Source: Lepidurus packardi (Eukaryota > Arthropoda > Branchiopoda > Notostraca > Triopsidae). From it: a stretch of 64,000 nt of DNA. This document shows positions 33,291 through 43,500 of this stretch, piece by piece. The notes below the pieces were generated by a model that ran no database searches, had not been told where the DNA came from, and was given only the letters and a program-made list of their open reading frames with translations. The translations under genes were made by a program, and so were the position numbers. The stretch spans positions 8,742,001 through 8,806,000 of the forward strand of contig JAKZAN010000007.1 in NCBI GenBank assembly GCA_023053545.1, given 5' to 3'. Positions within the stretch are counted from its first letter, which is position 1. Every line of letters begins with the position of its first letter.

Positions 33291-33622
33291 CACTACATGA
33301 AGAGGCGCATGACTGTTTGTATTCGTATTGTACATGTGTTCTAACATTCATTGTGAGTCGAACAATAGGTTGTTTACCAGCAGAGTACCAGTCAATTGTC
33401 ATAAGTTTAACATATATTTGGGTAGGCCTTGTAGATTTTCTTGTGGGCCGTGTAAGTGCACTTCGGTTAGGTCGTTACGATATGCTAGGCTTTAACACGA
33501 ATGGGATCCGTACGAGATTTTTCTATGATAAGTTGTCGTGCTGATATGACACATAACCACAGATAGAGCGCGAATACTATAACACAAAAGTATCCTTTTA
33601 AAAATTCCATAATAAAAGAAGC

Positions 33623-34200
33623 TTAGCTGTACTCACGCAATCCAAATATTCCAAGTACGATATACGGTGTCAACAAAGGACCTTTCAGGTAGATGGCGAA
33701 AATGACGAAAACAATCAAGCAGAATAGTTGGCGAAGGAATTCGACGACAATCCACAGTAACATAAGACAAGGTGTCCCCTGATACGTTTGAATGGTTTAA
33801 AGTTTAGTGTTTCGTTTTTCAATTCCTATCGTCTGTTATTCCAAGAGTAACCAAAACGATACCTTGTCAACCCCAATGATGAGCAAAAGGCATAAAGCCA
33901 TGTAGATACTCATTATGACAATCCCCGCAATAAGAGTATCTAATACCGGTTTGGAGAAGTTAAAGGCAACCGTCGTATTGGTCGCTTCGGCGAACTCCGC
34001 AGACGTAGTTAAGAGATGAATCCCCCCCATGGATATCAAGAACATTAAACTCAGAGTCTAGTAATGGAACAATGTTACCCATTTGCAACTTTGTCATGGT
34101 GCACTAATAAGTAAGAAGCACTTACTATGTAAAACGTAGCAATCATAATGGTACCAGTGCGTGCCGACACGCACAGGCAGCAGTTGTTCATTAAAGCCAT
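33623..34200 (-). CDS. Small multipass membrane protein (arthropod family, DUF4728/LAPTM-like)
   Basis: Complement exons: 34200-34126, 34057-33863 and 33778-33623, phase 0 at both junctions, giving 141 residues ending LREYS-stop. The N-terminus has a Cys cluster followed by SARTGTIMIATFYI, and three more hydrophobic segments follow (SLMFLISMGGIHLL, TLIAGIVIMSIYMALCLLLI, LWIVVEFLRQLFCLIVFVIF), consistent with four membrane passes. A loop NTT sequon lies between passes 2 and 3. The pattern (N-terminal CC-C-SxRTG) recalls small arthropod transmembrane proteins such as DUF4728 or LAPTM types; the family assignment is tentative. A strong GTGAGT donor overlaps the last codons, so an additional downstream exon is possible. 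Confidence 0.7.
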
Positions 34201-34555
34201 ACTTTTTACGGTGTTATACCACCACCTTAGGAGACGGTAAAGAACAAAGGGTACATAATTCCTAGAGTATTTTTTATAGTTGCGTGGGCTTAGGGGAGGG
34301 CACTGCTATTACGTCACGAGATGGTAGTACTTGTCAAATTTCTTTGTTAACAAGTAAGAAACGACTTGTCTAACGGTGACATTTCTTGAAACTACTGACG
34401 CAGAAGCTCAAAATACAATTATTGAGCTAAGACAAATTAGAGAAAAAAGGGGTAAAAGACGAAGCGTTTTGGAAGGCGGACGTGTCGAGGTCTAGTTAAT
34501 AATTCAAAAAGTGCCTAGGCAAGTAAGGTATGGTGGTTTTACAACGGAAATGCGA

Positions 34556-34635
34556 TGTAACGATCTATACTGGAGCCGCAGCTTTGAAGTACCTTCTCAC
34601 TCTTGAAAGCTGCGGCTCTAGGATAGATCGTTACA
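34556..34635. ncRNA. Candidate pre-miRNA-like hairpin 1
   Basis: The 5' arm TGTAACGATCTATACTGGAG and on to AGCTTT pairs with AAAGCTGCGGCTCTAGGATA and on to GTTACA. The stem is about 35 bp with only two or three mismatches and a loop of roughly 10 nt. The length suits a microRNA precursor or a very short inverted-repeat element. No expression evidence exists, so the ncRNA type is a hypothesis. Confidence 0.35.
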
Positions 34636-34649
34636 TTTAAGAAAACCTT

Positions 34650-34711
34650 AATTGATATCTTCGACGCTTTTCACCTTTTAACTCCTTAGAAACGCGTCGA
34701 AGATATCAATT
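34650..34711. ncRNA. Candidate hairpin 2 (perfect 18-bp stem)
   Basis: AATTGATATCTTCGACGC (34650-34667) is perfectly complementary to 34694-34711, around a 26-nt loop. It lies only 15 bp after hairpin 1. It could be a second small-RNA precursor, a palindromic MITE remnant or a structured regulatory element. Confidence 0.3.
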
Positions 34712-35637
34712 GAGCTTTCGTAGACAACAAACTTCAACCGCTTATTATCAAGAAAGTAATAGAAAATAATCAAGGAAACCAAGAAATATATAATTACACT
34801 AGAAAAGTTTACGAAGGAACTAGAAAGAAATAAAAAATATATAATTACAAAATAAATAGTATATAATAAGAAATATATAATTACACTAGGAAAGTTTAGG
34901 AAGGAAGGTAGTTTTGCTTACCAAAAGTTTTGAAACGTGAAACACTTCGTATACTAGATGTCTAGATTGTAATTACTTTAACACTATAATTTAAGTGTAG
35001 AGTTGTAGAATTGTAGGATTAAAACTCTAGAGCTGTCAGGCAGTTAATTCTTCTTGTTCATTTGCAGTCGGAAACCGCAAAGCCCCAGTTGGGCAATCGC
35101 GCAACCTTTGCGTGACTCGATGCAACGTCTGCCGTAGCTTCTTCGACACTGCAAGCGACATATTGCATTTATGGGTAAAGCCACGGAAATTATGTCAGCT
35201 CTCTAAAGGTACTGGCCTTTCTATTGATTGTTGTTTCCGCCGTAGTTACTGGAAGAAAAACAAACCAAACGTTAAAAAACCTAACCACCGTTTTCCCCCG
35301 CTCAATGTGCCCAAAATGCATCCTAAATACATAAGTACATTACATACATAAGTACCCTTACTAATAAAAGCTATAAAAACTATTCATCGTATAAGGAGCG
35401 CGTTTATTTATTAAGCAAAATTTTGACATCCGTCCGTATCCGTAAGTAAAAAAAAAAGAGAATATTAGCGATAGGAGGCAAACAACTTGAGAGAAATGAG
35501 ATGCTTCATGCGAAATACTGTCAAATGTATCGTAGGTCTTTCTTTTTCCTGTCCAAAACACCCGCTGCCAATGACGGTTCGGGAAGCCACGGTTTCAAAC
35601 TTATTTTTTTTTTATTTAGTTTTGGTTTTCCATGCTT

Positions 35638-37515
35638 TTAGCCGCTGTCCTTTGGTGGTTTATTAGGGTCATCTTGCGGTTTGTCAGTGTCACTAACACT
35701 CGGGCCTACCTCCATTTCCATCGTAGTTGTCTGTTGGGAAGTGACCGTTTCTGAAATACAAACTTCTGGGGAAGTGAATTCGATTGTGGTGGTGGTCGTG
35801 GAGGTGGTGGTAGCACTTATGACTAGGGAAGCAGCAGCAGCAACGGACGGCTCTGGCTCGGGGCCAGGAGCTTTGGTAAAGAGAAGGTTGGGTCTTCTGA
35901 ATCCTTGGGCAGAATGCCCAGGAATACCGATAACTTCGCAGCTTTTAAAGCCAACTTGGTGGAGGAGATAGTCTTTAAACTTTTCAGGGTACAGTTGAAT
36001 TGAAGCATAGTTTTTGGCAATGGTCTCGGTGAGCTTCTTGCGTTTGCTGTAAGAAGACCAACCTTGAGCTTCTAAGATGAGTTTCCCACCTGGGTTGAGC
36101 TGCAGGAACATCCTTCGGAAGAAGCGTTTCAAGCCCGCGTCTCCCCAGTTTAAATGCACCCATTTGGTAACGGATAAGCAAACGATCACATCAAAGTCAG
36201 GTCGCTCCAATTGTAGCAGGTCGTCACTGGCCAGGACGTAGTTCCCATGAATGAATTCTACATTGCGAGGAAAGTGTGCATCCGGGATTTCGCCTAAAGT
36301 TAAAGGTCCATAAAAATGCGACATGCAAATAGGAAATGTAGTGCCTGGATTGGGTTGAGTATTGGCGTAGTGCCTAATATTCTTCCGAGCCACGGTAATC
36401 AAGTTGGGGTCTATGTCCATGCCTATGACGCGCCGCGGTCCAAAATCCCGGCCAATGGAGAGGGTCACGTGTCCAATGTTGCACCCAATGTCCAAAACGC
36501 TCTTGTTTCGGAACCACTCGGGCTTGAACGAGCGTAAGCGGATATCTTCCTCGCGCTCAGGGTTCCGGTAGCCGTAATAGCGGTTATAGTTTCCGTACAT
36601 AAAGCGTTGATTTTTCTTCCTTGCAGAACTTGTCACCGTCGCTGGAACATTCGCCTGGGGTTGTCTGATATGAGGATCACGGGAAGTCAAGCGCTGGAAC
36701 ATGCGTTTCCGAGCCCCCGGTTGCGGAACCACGGGGCTCACAATTTTGTCCTCGGATTTTTTAACGTTTTTCAACAGTTCGACTTTGAGGGGTTTGAAGA
36801 CTGGTTTTTCGAATTTCTCGCTCTTTTCAGGAGTTTGGGGGATGCTTTCAGGCTCTGGATGCTCTTCAAGCGGTTTGGTCGTGATTTGCATTTCTTGGAC
36901 GACTTCTTCCGAGAGGAGGTCTTTGGAATCCGTGCGATGGAGGATTTCGCTGGCACTGCGCGTGCGCCGACGCCGTTTGTGGCGCGGCCGTTTTCGCTTT
37001 TTCGCCTCCGGGCCAATGAGCGCATTATCGTCTTCGACAACGTTTAGGTTAAGGGGATCACATATATTGGGCGGGATAAGGACTTCAATTTGCTCCTTGC
37101 GATATCGAGGCGTGGGTAAAGGCGAGGATTGCGGCGTCTTTTCATTGAGTGCGCGGTTAATGGTTTCGTCCGCTAAGCTCCCCAGGTTTAGCGGATCGCG
37201 GCAATTGCCACCTAACAAGAATTTCGTAGGTCGAACAAAGTCTTCCTTACGACGACGCTTAAAAGGGGGCTTGGATTCCGTCAAACTATAACTTCGTTTA
37301 CGACCTGGTCCTTTATGGATGCTCGCAGCCTCTTTCATCTTCTTAGGGCTCGCAAACGAAGTTTTCTTGTCTTTTTCTGTGCTGAGGATAACCTCATCAT
37401 CGGGGGCATCGTGCTTGGGGTTGTTTGGACCGTGAAAGCGAACTCGACGCAACGATGATGGTCCTGCTTCTAAGTGCGGGGGTTTCGGTGATAAGGCTAC
37501 TTGTGTGCTGGCCAT
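35638..37515 (-). CDS. MEPCE: 7SK snRNA 5'-methylphosphate capping enzyme (Bin3/MEPCE)
   Basis: A single uninterrupted frame of 625 residues starts at 37515 in a good context (GTTACCATGG) and ends at 35638. The first 300 residues are basic, Ser/Pro-rich and disordered (KKRKRPRHKRRRRTRS), typical of animal MEPCE. The Bin3 methyltransferase core begins with YGNYNRYYGYR near residue 305. The SAM-binding motif LDIGCNIGHV lies near 340-350, with acidic motif II (GMDIDPNLI), followed by LSVTKWVHLNWGD, LNPGGKLILE and the C-terminal FRRPNLLFTK. The enzyme transfers a methyl group to the 5' gamma-phosphate of 7SK and stabilises the RNP that restrains P-TEFb; it acts in the nucleus. A Thr/Ser-rich tail follows. 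AATAAA (35611-35616 on the complement) lies about 22 nt after the stop. It is intronless, unlike its neighbours. Confidence 0.93.
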   Translation of the reverse strand: MASTQVALSPKPPHLEAGPSSLRRVRFHGPNNPKHDAPDDEVILSTEKDKKTSFASPKKMKEAASIHKGPGRKRSYSLTESKPPFKRRRKEDFVRPTKFLLGGNCRDPLNLGSLADETINRALNEKTPQSSPLPTPRYRKEQIEVLIPPNICDPLNLNVVEDDNALIGPEAKKRKRPRHKRRRRTRSASEILHRTDSKDLLSEEVVQEMQITTKPLEEHPEPESIPQTPEKSEKFEKPVFKPLKVELLKNVKKSEDKIVSPVVPQPGARKRMFQRLTSRDPHIRQPQANVPATVTSSARKKNQRFMYGNYNRYYGYRNPEREEDIRLRSFKPEWFRNKSVLDIGCNIGHVTLSIGRDFGPRRVIGMDIDPNLITVARKNIRHYANTQPNPGTTFPICMSHFYGPLTLGEIPDAHFPRNVEFIHGNYVLASDDLLQLERPDFDVIVCLSVTKWVHLNWGDAGLKRFFRRMFLQLNPGGKLILEAQGWSSYSKRKKLTETIAKNYASIQLYPEKFKDYLLHQVGFKSCEVIGIPGHSAQGFRRPNLLFTKAPGPEPEPSVAAAASLVISATTTSTTTTTIEFTSPEVCISETVTSQQTTTMEMEVGPSVSDTDKPQDDPNKPPKDSG

Positions 37516-40500
37516 GGTAACTCCTAAGACACAAGAGACAATTTGTGAATGAGGTCCAGCAACTTTTTAAACTAAGTTATAAAGGAAAGTTTACTTCATG
37601 GATGCTTGGAGTAGCCCGGCTTAAGAAATAAAGTTGCGTAAGTTGGATGGGATTATACGTACTTTGTTCAAACTAACGCGGATTGCACTATACTTTGTTT
37701 GAATTACGCGCCACTGGAGCGGCAACGCTGCTACGACCAAAACACGTTGTGAGTTTAGCGTATGTCTGCAAGAATTATACACTAATGAGCGGACCAAGAG
37801 GCATTTGCAATTATTACCTGACGCTTAATAGTAGTCGCTTGAAATGGGACCTAAATTTGGCACAAAAAATTTGCCAGGTAACTGGAAATCAGCTTGTTCT
37901 ACTGACGTCCTTTCGACCTTGGTGTCGGCTCTACGCCGTTTGCGCCATGTTAGGAACGCCTTCGTAGCACATTGCCATTTTGTGAAAATTTCGAATAATC
38001 CCAGCATGGGGATTAAGGAAAACTGGGTATATCGCAATTGACGTAGGCTTATCAGCTTAACTTTTATTTTAAAATATATAGCCTCCTTCATATCTGCATT
38101 CTTACACTATAGTATGTATCAAAAGTTATAATGTATCAGCTCATATGTTCATATATGTGTTGTGTGAGAGTTTTTTTTTTTTCTTTCTTTATTGAGGATC
38201 TTTCATTGCTCTCAGGGTTTCTTCCAAGTCCATACTTATGTCGCTGGGGAATAAAAAAAATTGGCGCTTGTTCACTTTACCCCCCACCTATAAATACTAA
38301 CCCACGAACCTGCATATGGTAGCGTATTGCAAGCGGGTTTCGTAAGCTAATCGCGGTTCATGGCGGGCGAATCGGTCATGGGGTGCTGACAAGAAACTCA
38401 AATAACGGTTCATTTTTCAGAAAGTAACTATAGAAATACGTCCGTCAAACAGTAAACCACCTAACCACCGAACTCTGCAAACTGCATTGTAAGCATTCTA
38501 AGGATGCTATGGATGGCATTCAAATGGAACATTCGCGGGTTAATGTTTAGTAAGTGGGGGGGGGGGGGGGTAAAGTAAACAAGCGCCAAAAAATTAATTG
38601 AAATAGAGGCAAACAAGAGTGGTTCGATTTCCTGCTGAGTAGGACATTTTGGGGACATACAGGATGAAACTTGGGCAATGTTTTCCAAACCGGTCTTGTT
38701 CCCAAAGAGGAGATGGAGCCCTTTTCCTTCGTTTCTAAAAATCCCCGTACCTTTTTGGGTAAAAAGCTTCGAGGAATAGATGCCTGGGTATAAAAATCCC
38801 TACTTTATATGAAAAAAAAGATTAGAATTTTGCGGCGAAAATATCGATACTTTGGAAATCTCCGGATTGCTTCGCTTGGGTTATTACGTATTGTGTATTT
38901 ACGCTTAGAAAAAAGCGTTGGTAGTCGCCGAGTCAGAAAGTTCCTTGTTTCCCCTTCGGACAAAGTTTTCGCGTATATATATATATATATTAGCGAAGGC
39001 GAATAATGAGCTATAAGGTTAAAGCTGTTATCCAACCAGCTGGTTTCTCTAATATAGACAATAGTAGTAATGTAAGTGCTGAATCTGCTCCTCGTTTATT
39101 TAATTAGGCCACTTTTGGGAGGCTTTCCAACCCTCTTGAATATCAATGAATGATTGTATAAGGCACAGACTTGGTAAAAGGGAAGGAAAAGAGGACTAGA
39201 CGAGTATGTTGATAGGTCGCACTGATAGGTTCGGGCAGTAGTTCGGAGAACAGCGAGTCGAACGAACGCTAAGCTTGATTCTTGTGGCTTGGAGCTAATA
39301 CTCTTCGGAAAGAAGTACCAAGGTAAGCCAAGCATTCTCTATTAAACATAAACTCTGGCAACAATGAATCTTTGGCGTTCCGGCACTGAGTAAGCCAAGT
39401 CTTGATTCGTGGCCGTTGAAATTTCAACACTTTCTTGTGTATCGTTGGAAATGTGTGCAGGTTTCATGTTAGCTTCTTGTTCCAAGGCTTTCACTTATTG
39501 CCCCGCTTCCCATCAGCTTTTCGCCGATGGAAGCGATAAGGCTTTCGCCCCCCTTAAAACGTTTTTTTTTTTCTTCAGCCTTTTATCAGTTGTACTCTAT
39601 TTCCGCTGCATTAGTAGTATTAGTCAGTCAGTACGGAAAAGACTAAAAGGCGTAATTAAAATGTGTTCGTTTCTGTGGGACGGGAAGGCAAAAGATATGG
39701 AGCAGCTTGTTGAGTGCGTGTACGAGGATGTTAGATTCATTGCGTCTGTTAAGACTGTACAAGTAAGCGTATTTGTGACGGAAACGGGACACGAGACACA
39801 AGAGGCTACACAATTCCAGACAATAAGTAGGTCTCTCTGCGTTTAGGTTTGATATGCAAATTAGGTGGCTCTTGTCACAAAGCACCCATCCATCGCCTTC
39901 TCCTTGGTTATTTCTTGTTGAACCGGTCTCGTGTCACGACGCCCTTACAAGGGGTTAAATGGCCTTTTGCTTGTGTGCTCTGAGCCCGCTGATGCCCAAC
40001 TTTGGTTCGATCATAAGAGACTCCGAGGCTAAAGGAGAAAAACAAGCAAGGAAAGAAGAAGACGAACAAGAAGATAGGAAGGTGTGTGTGAGTGTAAGCG
40101 TTTCTAATATGAATGTGCAAGAAAGCCAAAAGAAGAAAAAGTATATAGAGACCCCTCAAAGACTGGTAAGAACAGACTTTTGACTCGGGCTTTTGGAGCT
40201 TTTAGACCTGTTCAAGCTTCGGCTTCTCATATCACAGGTGCCATCAAACAGACAGCAAAAGATGACTTCTCTATACCCTCACTTGTTCCCTTTCGTTCGA
40301 AACATTTTCTATGCTGGCTGAAACGAACAAGCAGAGAAATGGAAAAAGAACAAGTCCGATAAAAGCGTTTTGTTACGGCTTTTCCCTTTTGGGCCGCCGG
40401 AGCTCTTAACAATCTCAAAAGCTGTACTGGTTTTTCAATCTTGAGCTTCTTTGGTATGTTCGAGCACATCGCATCCATGAGGATCCATACATATTGCATA

Positions 40501-43500
40501 CCAATTCCGAGAAAAAAAGGGTGCAAAGGCAAAAAAAAACTGCTAAATGTAATAAGAGTATGTCTTGTCAGGTTCCCCTTTTGCTTAATCTAATCGTTGG
40601 TGTCGTTTGTCGAGATCCCTACAGCCTGGCCTCAAACTTGACCGATGCGTTTTTAAAATGCAACGTCAACTAGTTTGATGTAATCCGATCTTCTCCATGA
40701 TTCCCTTTTCCAGCATGGGAAGTGAGGGCAAGGCGAAAAATGGTATAGCAAAGCTATCGTATAGTGCAAAGCAGCCCACCAGAAACGCTTTTCAACTCCC
40801 GGGATTTAATTGCGTGTCAAAAGGCTAAGGCCATGGCTCCGCGCTTTGATAAAGCTTCTTCCATAACTCGGCAGCCCTGTTTCTAATCGACCATCTTCGG
40901 ACTCGTTAACTTGTTTATTTTAACCTAGTCCCCATTTTTCTTTCTGCTCTCTTTGCTTCTTGCTCGGCTTCTTGTAATTCAAAACGACCCTGGATTTATG
41001 CACGTTCCAAGGGAGCTCCTTCATGCTGTAGGCTACTGTGCTGTACTGTATTATGCTGTCCTGCGGACTAATACACGCAATACAGAGAGTACCTCACACG
41101 CAATACAGAGAGTACCTCGCTGCAAAAGCTTTTTCGGTTGCTTCCATGGAAAGCAGTTGTTGTATTGGTTTTTCTTTCAGTTTCTTATAAGCTCACTTCG
41201 ATCCTTGGCAAACTTGGTTTCAACTCACCAAACCGGTCATGCTAATGTCCCAACACTCTGAAGTACCAAATAAAACCCAAAAAAAAAAATGGAGGGTTTA
41301 GTTTTATACCGCCGATGAACTACTTGGCAAGACAAATCTTTTAACGTAATTAGGAAGAGAGAAAACGTTTGGGAACGCTAAGGAGTCCCCTTATGGCTGT
41401 GGAAAGGGTTGGGCAAAGCATTACACAAAAAAGTTGGAGACCCCCAAAAAAAAGTTGAGAAAACGGGTATAATTGAAAGAAGTAAAAAGTTGGTAAGGAA
41501 AAAAAAGGTGAAGCGATTGAGATGGGTAATCTTGGTCTGTATATAAGCCCTATAGCGAGTCATTTTTCAGCCTTGTCAGCCCTTTTGCCACTTGACTTGC
41601 AAATTGTTGCCATGCCTTCGTTGCTAGGACTTCTTTTTCAGGCACGGCTAAGGTTTCCATCGAACATATAGCCGGGCCTTTTCGTGCTCCGCTGGTTCCA
41701 TCAGGGGGTTATCACATACCACATGTGGTGCTAGGGGGGTACGAGTTATCACCTTATGATAACCTCGTATGACCCTCGACTTACAGCAAACTCATTTTTA
41801 AGGTTTCGTGTGCAACTGCTAAAATTCCTTAGGGATTCTATTCCTTCATTCTTGTGACGTGCTCTACAACAACGAAATTTCGTGCTCGTGGTGATGTAAA
41901 CCCGCCCAAGTGTGAAACACTATAGTCGTGGTTAGATAAAGTCAGTTTTGGGAGGTTTATTTGGTGCAACAAGCTTGTTTTGCAAGGGAAAAAGGGCAGT
42001 CCATTGACAGATCTGTTTTGAGTGCTTACGACGGTTGTCAGACGTGATAATTTGATGAAGTCATTTCCCTTTACAGGATCCGTAAGATGTTTTGCGGTTT
42101 TCCACAACGTGGCGAATTTCACGAAAAGAGTAGATTTTCCAACAACTTCCTTTTGCTCTTCTTATCACGAAGCTATGGAATGGAATCGTATCGAGTTTTT
42201 TGACAAGTATTTCTGGGCCTCGATTAGTTAGCGCTACTTAGTGACAGGCAAACGCCAGTTGCATGTATAATAAACTCCAATGCGTGAAGCCAACAGTGGT
42301 AGACAATAGGTTCATCTGCTGTAATTTTGAGCTTTTGTTCCGTCCTACTCTGTCCCCGCATTTAAATAGCTCTTAGTTTCGTAAGTTTCACAATGCAGTG
42401 TGAAGTAATGTGGTGGTCTGCTGCAACTCTGCAGGGGTCAGTAAATTTACCTAAAATCGGCGACTAGCATAGTTTTAAGCTTGAAATAACCTTGGCATAA
42501 GTTGGTATTTTCTAAGAGGAGCACATTGCAAGCCACTCAATCACTCCACAGAATAGAACCAAGGAATGCTGCTTGTGTTTCTTTTATTCTAACGCATCCT
42601 TTGTGGGAAACCATAAAACATTACAATACCTTCTCTTTCAAATCTGTGTTTCAGTTTTAGTTCATTCTTTTGTACATACTATGTGCAATTCTGTGCTTTA
42701 TAGTATTTCACACACAACCTGAGGTCCCCCCAAACCATTCTTTATAGGAAATCATCAAAATGAAAATACCCTCAGGGGTTAGGTGGCTAAAGGTGCGCCA
42801 AAAGTCACTCTAGCCCGGGCCAAACTGTCCTAGTTGTTACAAGTTTAGGCCAAAATGAAACGGATGGAAACACGGTAACGTTTGGCGTGCCCTTTCGGGC
42901 GTAAGGCCAACTGATAAAGATAAAAAAAAAAAAGTAATCGAAGCAGTTATGGTAAGGAAAGCAACTTTCGCAAATACGTTCCACAGAATGCGGGTTGAAG
43001 TGTCGTGGTAGTATGGAGATCGTAAATTATAGCCGGTTTTTTCTTTTTGCTCCCGTAGCGTTGCTTGTCAAACAAACTGTTAGAGCTTTAAGGCCCCAGC
43101 AAAAAAATTCGCTAGTGTTACCGTCTTTGGGAGCTAGGTCGCCAAGTTAGCATAACTGTGGAACTACGATGCGGTGGGAACCACTCCCTTTTTCGACAGC
43201 ACAGACGGCGAAGCTGTGGTCCCGGTATTAAAACGTTACTTAATGGTTCGCAAGTGTGTCTGGCAGGAAAAATGCTTGCTCAAGCCTGGGTCAGCATAAC
43301 TGAAAACGACTTTCCCCAAATCCAAAAAAAGAAACTTTAAAAATTTGTGAGGGAAAAGCCAAACATTCGAAGATTCACCACAGTTAAAGCATGCGGACAC
43401 GTGATTGTCAAGCGTAGCCTTTATACATAGTAGTTATGCGATCAACTGCCGATGATAAACCTGTTTCGAGAACTCTTACTGTGCTCGATCTGGAGACGAT

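Larger units (their letters stand above)
34201..35637. other. Intergenic region with hairpins and AT-rich repeats
   Basis: No convincing coding exon is seen. It contains two hairpins at 34556-34635 and 34650-34711 (listed separately) and AT-rich local repeats of AAGAAATATATAATTACACTAG type (34780-34890). The 35611-35616 TTTATT is an AATAAA signal on the - strand for the methyltransferase gene. Confidence 0.5.

Noticed and set aside
35112-35351. Cys-containing 79-residue frame after a TTTGCAG acceptor
   Set aside because: The Cys spacing does not form a known zinc motif, no further exons follow, and an alternative frame after the acceptor is stopped at once.
36601-37291. 146- and 196-residue + strand frames over the MEPCE gene
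   Set aside because: They are complementary to the Arg/Lys-rich N-terminus of MEPCE and have no independent start context or homology.
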